From NCBI GenBank assembly GCA_030528545.1, contig JAUMYR010000003.1:21863-57153 (forward strand): a stretch of DNA of 35,291 bases. Reading direction: 5' to 3'. A model generated the notes under the pieces. It saw only the letters and a program-made list of their open reading frames with translations, was not told the origin of the DNA and did no database searches. This DNA is from Propionibacteriaceae bacterium (GTDB taxonomy: Bacteria > Actinomycetota > Actinomycetes > Propionibacteriales > Propionibacteriaceae). How positions within the stretch are numbered: the stretch's first letter is position 1; each line of letters begins with the position of its first letter. The position numbers and the translations under genes are program-made. This document shows, in pieces, positions 7,776-14,585 of this stretch.

Positions 7776-10268
7776 ATGTTTGAGCGGTTTACTGATCGGG
7801 CGCGGCGCGTCATCGTGTTGGCCCAGGATGAAGCCAAGCTTTTGAACCATAGCTACATCGGAACCGAGCATCTGCTGCTCGGCTTGGTGCACGAGGGCGA
7901 AGGTGTCGCCGCGCGAGCCCTGGAGCAACTGGGCATCTCGCTGGAGGCGGTTCGCGCCCAGGTCGAGGACATCATCGGGCGTGGGCAGCAGGTCCCGACC
8001 GGGCATATCCCGTTCACGCCGAGGGCCAAGAAGGTACTGGAGCTCAGCCTGCGGGAGTCGCTTCAGATGAACTACAACTACATCGGCACCGAACACATCC
8101 TGCTCGGCCTGATCCGCGAGGGCGAAGGCGTCGCGGCCCAGGTGCTCATCAAGCTGGGTGCTGATCTCAACCGGGTCCGTAATACCGTGATGCAGTTGTT
8201 GAGCGGGTTCCAGGGCAAGGAGACCATCTCCTCAGGAGCCCCGGAGGCCGGGCCACAGCAAAGCAGCTCCCAGGTGCTCGACCAGTTTGGGCGCAACCTG
8301 ACCCAGCTGGCTCGTGAGAACAAACTCGACCCGGTGATTGGGCGCGAGAAAGAGATCGAACGGGTCATGGTGGTGCTGAGCCGCCGCACCAAGAACAACC
8401 CGGTGCTCATCGGTGAGCCTGGAGTCGGTAAATCTGCCTGTGTGGAGGGGCTCGCCCAGTCCATCGTGCGTGGGGACGTCCCGGAGACGTTGCGGGGCAA
8501 GCAGATCTACACGCTGGACTTGGGCGCGCTGGTCGCGGGCTCGCGCTACCGGGGTGACTTTGAAGAGCGGCTAAAGAAGGTCCTCAAGGAGATCAAGACC
8601 CGCGGGGACATCATGCTCTTCATCGACGAGATCCATACCCTGGTCGGTGCGGGAGCCGCGGAGGGCGCGATTGATGCCGCCTCCATCCTCAAACCGATGC
8701 TGGCCCGGGGGGAGTTGCAAACGATCGGCGCGACCACGCTGGACGAGTATCGCAAGCACATCGAGAAGGATGCGGCCTTGGAACGCAGGTTCCAGCCGAT
8801 CCAGGTGGCTGAGCCATCGATTGGCTTGACCGTGGAGATCCTCAAGGGGTTGCGCGATCGCTATGAGGCCCATCACCGGATCACCATCACCGATGAGGCG
8901 CTGGCGGCCGCGGCCCAGCTCGCCGACCGCTATATCCAGGACCGCTTCCTTCCGGATAAGGCGATCGACCTGATCGACGAGGCGGGTGCCCGGCTGCGCA
9001 TTCAGCGGATGACCGCGCCCCCGGATCTGCGGGAGTTCGACGAGCTGATCGCTGCGAACAAGGTCGAGAAGGAAGCGGCCATCGACGCCCAAGACTTCGA
9101 ACGAGCCGCCCGGCTGCGTGACGAGGGCCTGCAGCTGATCGCCAAACGGGCGGAGAAGGAAGACGCCTGGAAACTCGGCGACAATGACCTGCCGGCCGTC
9201 GTCGACGAGGAGTCCATCGCGGTCGTGCTGTCCGGGGCCACCGGAATCCCGGTATTCAAGCTCACCGAGGAGGAGTCCGCGCGCCTGCTCAAGATGGAAG
9301 AGGAACTGGGTAAGCGCTATATCGGCCAGACCGACGCGGTGAAGGCTCTCGCGTGTTCGATCCGGCGCACCCGGGCGGGGCTCAAAGACCCGAAGCGCCC
9401 CTCCGGTTCCTTCATTTTTGCTGGCCCCTCGGGTGTCGGCAAGACCGAGCTGACCAAGGCGCTGACCGAGTTCCTGTTCGGTGACGAGGACGCGCTCATC
9501 ACCCTCGACATGAGCGAATACTCGGAGAAGCACACTGCGTCGCGGATGTTCGGTTCGCCGCCCGGATATGTCGGCTATGAGGAGGGCGGCCAGCTCACCG
9601 AGAAGGTGAGGCGCAAGCCCTTCTCCGTGGTGCTGTTCGATGAGATCGAGAAGGCACACCCCGACATCTTCAATTCCTTGTTGCAGATCCTCGACGAGGG
9701 GCGGCTGACCGATGCTCAGGGCCGGGTGGTGGACTTCAAGAACACCGTCATCGTCATGACGACCAACTTGGGTACCCGGGATATCAGCAAGTCGGTCAAC
9801 CTTGGCTTCACGAAGGCAGGGGACGAGGCGACGAGCTACGAGAAGATGAAGGCCAAGGTCTCGGATGAATTGAAGCAGCACTTCCGTCCGGAGTTCTTGA
9901 ACCGTGTGGACGAGATCGTCGTCTTCCATCAGCTGAGCCAGGCCGATATCGAGAACATCGTCGACCTGATGGTGGCCCAGATCGAGAGCCGCCTCAAGGA
10001 CCGCGACATGGGTATCGAACTCACCCCGGCAGCGAAGACCCTCATCGCGAAGCGTGGCTTCGATCCGGTGCTCGGCGCTAGGCCGCTGCGGCGGGCGCTG
10101 CAGCGCGATATCGAGGACGTTCTGGCTGAGAAGATCCTTTTCGGCGAACTCACCGGGGGCCAGGTGGTCCAGGTCGATGTGGCTCCAGAGGGGGCCGAGT
10201 CGCCGTTCACCTTCACCGGAGTCGCTAAAACCGACGCGGATCTAGCCGCGGCTGCGCAGCAGGGCTGA
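7776..10268 (+). CDS. clpC: ATP-dependent Clp protease ATP-binding subunit ClpC
   Basis: Hexameric AAA+ unfoldase that feeds proteins into ClpP; essential in many actinobacteria and target of cyclomarin-type drugs. The protein is 830 aa. Order: twin Clp-N repeats (about 1-145, each with YIGTEHxLLGL), AAA domain 1 with Walker A GEPGVGKS (213-220) and Walker [12 protein letters not shown], a UVR-type middle segment ([24 protein letters not shown]), AAA domain 2 with GPSGVGKT (550-557) and [11 protein letters not shown], and the C-terminal ClpB-D2-small domain ([20 protein letters not shown]). The [12 protein letters not shown] pore loop is present. AGAGGAG lies 5 bases before ATG 7776. The gene is monocistronic, closed by a hairpin. 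Confidence 0.97.
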   Translation: MFERFTDRARRVIVLAQDEAKLLNHSYIGTEHLLLGLVHEGEGVAARALEQLGISLEAVRAQVEDIIGRGQQVPTGHIPFTPRAKKVLELSLRESLQMNYNYIGTEHILLGLIREGEGVAAQVLIKLGADLNRVRNTVMQLLSGFQGKETISSGAPEAGPQQSSSQVLDQFGRNLTQLARENKLDPVIGREKEIERVMVVLSRRTKNNPVLIGEPGVGKSACVEGLAQSIVRGDVPETLRGKQIYTLDLGALVAGSRYRGDFEERLKKVLKEIKTRGDIMLFIDEIHTLVGAGAAEGAIDAASILKPMLARGELQTIGATTLDEYRKHIEKDAALERRFQPIQVAEPSIGLTVEILKGLRDRYEAHHRITITDEALAAAAQLADRYIQDRFLPDKAIDLIDEAGARLRIQRMTAPPDLREFDELIAANKVEKEAAIDAQDFERAARLRDEGLQLIAKRAEKEDAWKLGDNDLPAVVDEESIAVVLSGATGIPVFKLTEEESARLLKMEEELGKRYIGQTDAVKALACSIRRTRAGLKDPKRPSGSFIFAGPSGVGKTELTKALTEFLFGDEDALITLDMSEYSEKHTASRMFGSPPGYVGYEEGGQLTEKVRRKPFSVVLFDEIEKAHPDIFNSLLQILDEGRLTDAQGRVVDFKNTVIVMTTNLGTRDISKSVNLGFTKAGDEATSYEKMKAKVSDELKQHFRPEFLNRVDEIVVFHQLSQADIENIVDLMVAQIESRLKDRDMGIELTPAAKTLIAKRGFDPVLGARPLRRALQRDIEDVLAEKILFGELTGGQVVQVDVAPEGAESPFTFTGVAKTDADLAAAAQQG

Positions 10269-10282
10269 GCGAAGCGCTACGG

Positions 10283-10316
10283 AGCGGGGCGTCACCCAGG
10301 CGGGTGGCGCCCCGCT
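10283..10316 (+). terminator. Hairpin after clpC
   Basis: A 15-bp stem, AGCGGGGCGTCACCC (10283-10297) with GGGTGGCGCCCCGCT (10302-10316), one G-U pair and a 4-base loop, 14 bases after the clpC stop. No U tract follows. Confidence 0.75.
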
Positions 10317-10417
10317 GGCGTGTCTACACCTGGGACTTGGGTCCGGGGAGGGAGGGCCAGCGGCGGCTGGCTCGTCCCGGCTCTCCCGCGCGGGGCAGCG
10401 GTGGCCTGCCCGAAAAC

Positions 10418-10448
10418 AACAGACCCGGCCGCGATGGCCGGGTCTGTT
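10418..10448 (-). terminator. Terminator of tRNA-Glu
   Basis: A perfect 13-bp stem, AACAGACCCGGCC (10418-10430) with GGCCGGGTCTGTT (10436-10448), and a 5-base loop. On the minus strand it follows the tRNA-Glu 3' end by 2 bases and is succeeded by a U-rich GTTTTCGG, a standard intrinsic terminator. Confidence 0.88.
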
Positions 10449-10450
10449 CG

Positions 10451-10523
10451 CATCCCCAACGGGATTCGAACCCGTGTTGCCGCCGTGAAAGGGCGGAGTC
10501 CTAGGCCGCTAGACGATGGGGAC
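10451..10523 (-). tRNA. tRNA-Glu (anticodon UUC)
   Basis: A 73-base cloverleaf on the minus strand. The acceptor stem GTCCCCA pairs with TGGGGAT (G1-U72 wobble), with discriminator G. The anticodon stem CCGCC/GGCGG holds loop CTTTCAC, anticodon TTC. The T arm contains GGGTTCGAATCCC. CCA is not encoded. It faces clpC, with a terminator between them. Confidence 0.97.
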
Positions 10524-10684
10524 TAGCGGATCTAGGTTAGCGGCAGCAGGATGCTGGGGCAAACTGGAGGCTCGGGCGGTGCCGCCGGAATCGCGTGATG
10601 GGATGGCAGAGCCTCTCCCGAGAGGCCTCCCGGACGCCCTCCCTGGCGTGGCGGAGCCCGCGAAGAGCCTTCTCAACGCTCGAT

Positions 10685-10714
10685 TTCGCAGTTGTGGCCA
10701 AGTCGCGCTATAGT
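10685..10714 (+). promoter_or_regulatory. Candidate promoter of tRNA-Asp/tRNA-Phe
   Basis: TTCGCA (10685-10690) and TATAGT (10709-10714) with an 18-base spacer, about 34 bases before tRNA-Asp. The -10 is close to consensus. The 224-base gap from 10524 holds no other gene; an inverted repeat GCCTCTC/GAGAGGC (10612-10627) is its only other structure. Confidence 0.55.
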
Positions 10715-10747
10715 TCTCGAGCTGGCTCAAGTCAGCAGGTCAGAAAT

Positions 10748-10821
10748 GGCCCCGTGGCGCAGTTGGTTAGCGCGCCGCCCTGTCACGGCGGAGGTCGCGG
10801 GTTCGAGTCCCGTCGGGGTCG
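10748..10821 (+). tRNA. tRNA-Asp (anticodon GUC)
   Basis: A 74-base cloverleaf: acceptor GGCCCCG with CGGGGTC (one G-U), discriminator G, anticodon stem CCGCC/GGCGG around CTGTCAC (anticodon GTC), T arm GCGGGTTCGAGTCCCGT. CCA is not encoded. tRNA-Phe follows 46 bases later on the same strand, probably in one transcript. Confidence 0.97.
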
Positions 10822-10867
10822 CTCAGGCGGCGATACCATCCATAGAGGACGTGTCGTCGCTTTGTTT

Positions 10868-10944
10868 GGCCAGGTAGCTCAGTTGGTAGTAGCGTTCGCC
10901 TGAAAAGTGAAAGGTCGCCGGTTCGACCCCGGCCCTGGCCACCA
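10868..10944 (+). tRNA. tRNA-Phe (anticodon GAA), with encoded CCA
   Basis: A 77-base cloverleaf: acceptor GGCCAGG with CCTGGCC, discriminator A, encoded CCA (10942-10944). The anticodon stem TTCGC/GTGAA has one G-U pair, and its loop CTGAAAA holds anticodon GAA. The D stem is GCTC against TAGC, leaving a C13-U22 mismatch where a C-G pair is usual. It is the only one of the four tRNAs here with an encoded CCA. Confidence 0.95.
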
Positions 10945-10961
10945 GACTTCATCGCCCAGAT

Positions 10962-10981
10962 GGCCCGTCAGGGCCCTTTTT
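10962..10981 (+). terminator. Terminator of tRNA-Asp/tRNA-Phe
   Basis: A short hairpin GGCCC (10962-10966), loop GTCA, GGGCC (10971-10975), followed by C and five T residues, 17 bases after the tRNA-Phe CCA. Confidence 0.8.
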
Positions 10982-11281
10982 CATGTCACCCTAGTGCCTG
11001 CCAGGACCAGCCTTCTCTGCGCCGCACCAGCGGCCTCAAGCAGCGCGTGCCGCTCTAGGGCCAGTGCCCGGACCGGGTCCCTGGGCGCCGTGGATCGCTC
11101 CAGGAGCGCCTTAGAAGGCCTCTGGAGCTCCCGGACGCCCCCGGGAGACCGCCTGGGATGAGATTGCCTGCCTCCTGGCGCCTGTGTGGCCCGATGCCAG
11201 CTGAGAGCCGGTGGGCTCTCCGGGGATTCTTACTCCGGGTGTCCCAACCGCGCCGGTCGATGGCGGGCCACGAACGGGAGC
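10982..11281. other. Gene-free stretch with two small hairpins
   Basis: I see no credible gene here; short ORFs on both strands resemble no family. Two perfect 7-bp hairpins are present: CTCCCGG/CCGGGAG (11128-11147, 6-base loop) and GAGAGCC/GGCTCTC (11203-11220, 4-base loop). The 13-mer CTCCCGGACGCCC at 11128 also occurs at 10628, exactly 500 bases earlier. A small RNA is possible but there is no specific evidence for one. Confidence 0.4.
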
Positions 11282-11308
11282 GGCCCCCGCTACGGTGCAG
11301 CGGGGGCC
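11282..11308 (-). terminator. Hairpin after the SH3 protein gene
   Basis: A perfect 10-bp stem, GGCCCCCGCT (11282-11291) with AGCGGGGGCC (11299-11308), and a 7-base loop, 33 bases beyond the minus-strand stop at 11342. No U tract. Confidence 0.65.
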
Positions 11309-11341
11309 AGCAGTCCGGACCGGATGAGGACGTAGGTCGGA

Positions 11342-12697
11342 TCAGTAGGTCGTGATGTGGACGTGGTCCTTGTGGTTGGCGGTATCGCCACCGCGGTTGG
11401 CCATGTTCCGCCAGCCCGCGGAATCGCGTTCGATATTCCACAGCTTCTGATCGAAGATGATGTAGCGGATCTTCAACCGTTTGGCGTTGGCCCTCATGTA
11501 CTCGGCGATCCGCCAGCCCAGTTCCTTGTTGTTCTTGTAGTTGGGGATCATGATGTCGACAGCCTTGCCGGAGGGGTGATCCGGGATGGGGTCGAAGCGG
11601 ACGCCGTACATCACCTTGATCTGTGGGAACTCGGAATGAACCGTCCTCACGATCCGCTTGCCATTGGGCAGCAGAGAGTCCAGCCCAGCCGACCACGCGG
11701 TTAGCAGCGAGTCTTTGGAAGCGATGAGGTATTGGCCAGCGACCCAGGCCGTGCGTCCCCTCCAGCTGATCTCGGCGTAGCCGTTGCTGATGCGTCCGGT
11801 GACGCTGAGCGTGGTGCCCGCATTCGCGACGCCGAGCAACGCACTGGACTGGGAGGGCGCCGAGCGCACGTTCAGGTTGCTCTTGCTATAGCGGGTGCCG
11901 ATGGAGGCCGGGGCGGTGGGAGCCGATGGCGCGGCGGGCCCGGAGGAGACGGGGACGACCCAGTTGGCGTCGAACCAGCGAACTGCACCTTGGTAGACCG
12001 CCTGGACCACGCCATTGCGCTTGACCCCGGTGACATCGATGATCGACCCGATCGGCAGCTTTCCAAGGCTGGTGAAGTTAGGGGTATCGTCGCTGCGGAT
12101 CATCAGGCGTCCCGTCAGCCGCATTTTCCCCGTGACCTTGGGCAGCTTCGCGCTCGGGGCCGGGGCCGGGGCCTGCGGGCGAGACGAAGGGGACGTGATG
12201 TAGGCAGGCCAGACCCAGCGGGTCGCACCGCGGTAGGTGACCTCGGAGAAACCGTTCGAGCTGCGGCCGGTCAGGGTGAACTCCGTGTGGGGATTCACCG
12301 TCGTCACGACGTGGGAGTTCAGGCTCGGCCCGGTGCGGACATTGAGCCGGGCGGTGGAATGCACGGTTCCAGTGCGGCCTCCACTGGATACCTGAGTGGC
12401 GGCGCTAGACCGAATCGACAGATAGCTGGAATAGATATAAGCGGTTTGGCCGTTGTACCTGACCATGGTCCAGTTTCCTCGCTGCCCAACGACTTCGAGG
12501 CTCTGCCCCTGATAGAGGACCCCCAGCTTGCGATAACCAGTGCCAGGTCCGCTGCGGATATTGACCCAGCTGCTGGTTGTGGCGACCTGGTTGTTTGCAT
12601 CCGCTGGCGGACTCGCCACGATGGCGGCCAATTGCAACATCGCGGCAGCCAGCAAGGTCGCGGTCGCGGTGCGCACTGCGGGTAGCGGTGAACTCAC
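11342..12697 (-). CDS. Secreted protein with four bacterial SH3 domains and an M15-like C-terminal domain
   Basis: A 451-aa exported protein. A signal peptide occupies about residues 1-34 (hydrophobic core LLAAAMLQLAAIVA, cleavage near ADA). Four SH3b repeats follow at about 40-96, 113-168, 190-248 and 268-326, each with a variant of LNVRSGPS; proline/alanine linkers separate the later ones. The C-terminal domain (about 345-451) contains DHPSGKAVDIMI and ends HKDHVHITTY. The spaced S/D and H residues resemble the zinc site of M15/LAS peptidases, and this domain is common at the ends of actinobacterial secreted proteins (ARB_07466-like). SH3b repeats probably bind peptidoglycan; hydrolase activity is unproven. 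Start GTG 12697 has GAGGAG 6 bases upstream. Confidence 0.8.
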   Translation of the reverse strand: MSSPLPAVRTATATLLAAAMLQLAAIVASPPADANNQVATTSSWVNIRSGPGTGYRKLGVLYQGQSLEVVGQRGNWTMVRYNGQTAYIYSSYLSIRSSAATQVSSGGRTGTVHSTARLNVRTGPSLNSHVVTTVNPHTEFTLTGRSSNGFSEVTYRGATRWVWPAYITSPSSRPQAPAPAPSAKLPKVTGKMRLTGRLMIRSDDTPNFTSLGKLPIGSIIDVTGVKRNGVVQAVYQGAVRWFDANWVVPVSSGPAAPSAPTAPASIGTRYSKSNLNVRSAPSQSSALLGVANAGTTLSVTGRISNGYAEISWRGRTAWVAGQYLIASKDSLLTAWSAGLDSLLPNGKRIVRTVHSEFPQIKVMYGVRFDPIPDHPSGKAVDIMIPNYKNNKELGWRIAEYMRANAKRLKIRYIIFDQKLWNIERDSAGWRNMANRGGDTANHKDHVHITTY

Positions 12698-12814
12698 GGT
12701 TTGCTCCTCGGCTTATGCATTGGGGTACGGCTTCGGGAGCGACCATAAAGACTGCGGTCTGAGTCGGCAAAGAATCGGCTCGACCTCAAGGGTTAGCAAT
12801 TCTGCTCAACCCGC

Positions 12815-12845
12815 CCTATAGAACTCTGATAGGGGGCTATTTCAA
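12815..12845 (-). promoter_or_regulatory. Candidate promoter of the SH3 protein gene
   Basis: On the minus strand TTGAAA (12845 to 12840) and TATAGG (12820 to 12815) form a possible -35/-10 with a 19-base spacer; TTCTAT three bases nearer gives 16. The leader to GTG 12697 would be about 110 bases. An inverted repeat CCTAT-N9-ATAGG (12815-12833) overlaps the -10. Confidence 0.4.
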
Positions 12846-12860
12846 GCCTCCCAAGAGGCG

Positions 12861-12889
12861 GCATAATGCGGCTTGGCTAGGCATTATGC
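12861..12889. repeat. Paired palindromes GCAT-A/T-ATGC, 20 bp apart
   Basis: GCATAATGC (12861-12869) and GCATTATGC (12881-12889) are each palindromic around one central base and are inverted copies of each other. Their centres are 20 bp apart, about two helical turns, which suits two repressor or activator dimers on one face. They lie just upstream of the candidate SH3-gene promoter. Confidence 0.5.
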
Positions 12890-12941
12890 TTCTGTGTTTG
12901 GTTTTCGGATGGGTGGCGTTGGGGGTCGGATGTGATTGACA

Positions 12942-12956
12942 TCAAGTCTGACTTGA
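12942..12956. repeat. Perfect 7-1-7 palindrome at the end of the GroEL-apical-like gene
   Basis: TCAAGTC-T-GACTTGA is a perfect palindrome with one central base. It overlaps the stop codon of the minus-strand gene. It may be an operator for the downstream SH3 gene; no U tract follows, so a terminator is less likely. Confidence 0.4.
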
Positions 12957-13622
12957 GGGTTGAGGCTTGCCGATCCAGCTGGTTGTCGCATTTGAGGACC
13001 AGAAAGTCAGCCGTCCAAGGGAATCGTCTCGAAGGTATCCTGCCTGGAGGTCAATTCGGGTGGCTGGGGTGGACTTGGTGATCTCCGCGATCTTTTGTCG
13101 CGTGGTCTCGTCGGCCTGGACGGCGAGGATTCCGAGGCCAAAGCGAATGCGATTCGCGGCCAGCGTGTCTAGAGTCGCCGTATCAATCCTTCCAGAGACG
13201 ATGACCAGAGGCGCTCCAAGCTGACGGGCCCGTTGCATGGGCAGCAGCGTCTCACGCATTGCTCCGATTTCGTCGGCGATGAGTAGTAGTGGATCTTTCA
13301 AGAAGGCCCGGAGTGGCTCACTATGGGTGGCAAAACGATCGGATGCCCACCCAGCTGATACCTGCACGGATTCATTCAGTAAGAGATCCATATCCCTGCG
13401 CTCTGTCTCATCGCTGACCTGAAGCGAGATGGCCCGGCCCAAGACGTCGTCGACTGGCACATACTCCGGCGAGGCTCCGCTGAACCCGGGGATCGAACCT
13501 TCGGGAGGGGAGCTCAGCCGGTCCCTTTCGGCTCTGCGAGCTCGCCGGTCGGCGAGGGCCGCGAGGGCCAGCAGCGGCAGCCCGACCGCCAGCGCGAGCA
13601 CCAAGTAGACCCAGGAATGCAT
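12942..13622 (-). CDS. Membrane-anchored protein resembling the GroEL apical domain
   Basis: A 226-aa protein. Residues 1-24 are one hydrophobic helix followed by an [10 protein letters not shown] basic stretch (signal anchor, C-terminus cytoplasmic by the positive-inside rule). Residues about 84-215 read like the chaperonin apical domain. [18 protein letters not shown] matches the GroEL stretch around [26 protein letters not shown] matches [43 protein letters not shown] matches [41 protein letters not shown] matches DLGQAKRVVINKDTTTII. The equatorial ATPase and intermediate domains are absent. Start ATG 13622 lacks a clear ribosome site. It is divergent from tRNA-Lys, with no groES nearby. 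Function unknown; it may bind unfolded or secreted proteins. Confidence 0.75.
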   Translation of the reverse strand: [226 protein letters not shown]

Positions 13623-13641
13623 ATTTCCAGCTTGCCATGGC

Positions 13642-13647
13642 TACAAT
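13642..13647 (+). promoter_or_regulatory. Candidate -10 box of tRNA-Lys
   Basis: TACAAT at 13642-13647 lies 6 bases before the mature tRNA-Lys 5' end, so transcription could begin at or next to the mature end. No clear -35 is seen; the position where it would fall is the start of the divergent gene. Confidence 0.45.
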
Positions 13648-13653
13648 GGGTCC

Positions 13654-13726
13654 GCCCCTATAGCTCAGTTGGCAGAGCAGTGGACTTTTAATCCATGGGT
13701 CGCGGGTTCGAGCCCCGCTGGGGGCA
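13654..13726 (+). tRNA. tRNA-Lys (anticodon UUU)
   Basis: A 73-base cloverleaf: acceptor GCCCCTA with TGGGGGC (one G-U), discriminator A, anticodon stem GTGGA/TCCAT with loop CTTTTAA (anticodon TTT), T arm GCGGGTTCGAGCCCCGC. CCA is not encoded (CCG follows). It stands alone between two minus-strand genes. Confidence 0.97.
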
Positions 13727-13758
13727 CCGGGCCCGGCCAAGCCTCAGAAGCGGTGCGC

Positions 13759-14445
13759 TCACAGTGTCGGGTGGGGTTGTAACCCCTCAAGCCACCGCCG
13801 GGTAGTGCGTACATGTTCCATGGCGAGGAAGCGGGCGCTTTCCGGGTCTCGGCGCGAGATCGCCTCAGCGATGCGCACGTGGGCCTTGTCGCTGAGCGGC
13901 TTGAGTTGAGCGCCGTCACCGGTATCGAAGATGTGGTAGTCCCGCCCCCTGCGGCGGATCGCTTCGAGGAGGGCCTCAATGAGGGGGTCTTCAGCGCTGT
14001 GGATGATGAGCTGGTGGAACTCGGCATCGAGTTCCTGGGCTCGTTCCGAGGGCTCGGTCCGGCCCAGTTCGTGGGCGACCGAGAGGAGGCGGACGCGATC
14101 AGCGTCGCTCATCCGGGCGGCGGCCTGGGCCGCGGTGTGGCCCTCTAAGACCTCTCGGAGCGGAAACAGCCCCAGGAAGCGATCCAGTGGCAGCAGCGGC
14201 ACCACGATCTCAAGGCCGGACATGATCTGCTGGGGGGTCATCTGCGACACGAAGGTCCGGCTGCCCGGTTCCGAGGTGAGGACTCCGGCTACGACCAGCA
14301 TTTTCTGAGCTTCGCGCAGGGAACTCCGCGATACCCCGAACCGCTCGCACAACTCGACCTCGCCGGGCAGTGGCTGGCCACACTGCAACTGCCCGGAGGC
14401 GATCATGCGGCAAAGCCCGCTCCGCGCGACATCTACTGCGCCCAT
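13759..14445 (-). CDS. GntR-family regulator, FadR subfamily (FCD domain)
   Basis: DNA-binding repressor or activator, 228 aa. The N-terminal winged helix (about 5-68) contains GQPLPGEVELCERFGVSRSSLREAQKML, typical of GntR. The C-terminal all-helical FCD domain (about 90-218) keeps the metal-binding set D140, H144, H189 and H211 (LDAEFH, DKAH, AMEH), so a metal-coordinated carboxylate ligand is likely. ATG 14445 has an AAGGAGAGAGGG ribosome site. It is divergent from the aminotransferase/ABC operon, and TTGTC-N-GACAA sites lie between, so it probably controls both. The effector is not identifiable from sequence. Confidence 0.9.
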   Translation of the reverse strand: MGAVDVARSGLCRMIASGQLQCGQPLPGEVELCERFGVSRSSLREAQKMLVVAGVLTSEPGSRTFVSQMTPQQIMSGLEIVVPLLPLDRFLGLFPLREVLEGHTAAQAAARMSDADRVRLLSVAHELGRTEPSERAQELDAEFHQLIIHSAEDPLIEALLEAIRRRGRDYHIFDTGDGAQLKPLSDKAHVRIAEAISRRDPESARFLAMEHVRTTRRWLEGLQPHPTL

Positions 14446-14498
14446 CCCTCTCTCCTTCGCTGAGGCGGCCCTTGCTCCAAGTCTGCACGAGAAGCTGC

Positions 14499-14511
14499 AT
14501 TGTCAGACAAT
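14499..14511. promoter_or_regulatory. GntR/FadR-type operator 1
   Basis: ATTGTC-A-GACAAT is a perfect 6-1-6 palindrome and fits the TNGTNNNACNA operator consensus of FadR-type GntR regulators. It sits midway between gntR and the divergent operon. Confidence 0.7.
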
Positions 14512-14562
14512 CATGGGGGTAATGCGGGGGTGGTCTCGTTTGTCTCTAGGGTTTATGGCAGC

Positions 14563-14575
14563 ATTGTCCGACAGG
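14563..14575. promoter_or_regulatory. GntR/FadR-type operator 2, overlapping the aminotransferase ribosome site
   Basis: ATTGTC-C-GACAGG keeps the TGTC-N-GACA core of operator 1 with two mismatches at its outer right end. Its centre is 64 bp from that of operator 1 and it runs into AGGAGG (14573-14578). A possible -35 TTGTCT (14540-14545) and -10 CATTGT (14562-14567) overlap it, consistent with repression of the operon. Confidence 0.55.
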
Positions 14576-14585
14576 AGGTCGTTCA

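Noticed and set aside
8571..9929. 452-aa minus-strand ORF inside clpC
   Set aside because: Shadow of clpC, which has every family motif; high GC leaves the reverse frame open.
10628..11140. 13-bp direct repeat CTCCCGGACGCCC flanking the tRNA genes as attachment sites of an integrated element
   Set aside because: There is no integrase, no tRNA-end duplication and no foreign gene between the copies; chance in GC-rich DNA is sufficient.
11732..12685. 317-aa plus-strand ORF
   Set aside because: Antisense shadow of the SH3 protein gene, whose domains are clear; glycine/arginine/aspartate-rich with no family resemblance.
12698..12840. c-di-AMP (ydaO-type) riboswitch before the SH3 wall protein
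   Set aside because: Such switches often precede actinobacterial wall-hydrolase genes, but I could not find the conserved core sequences in this leader.
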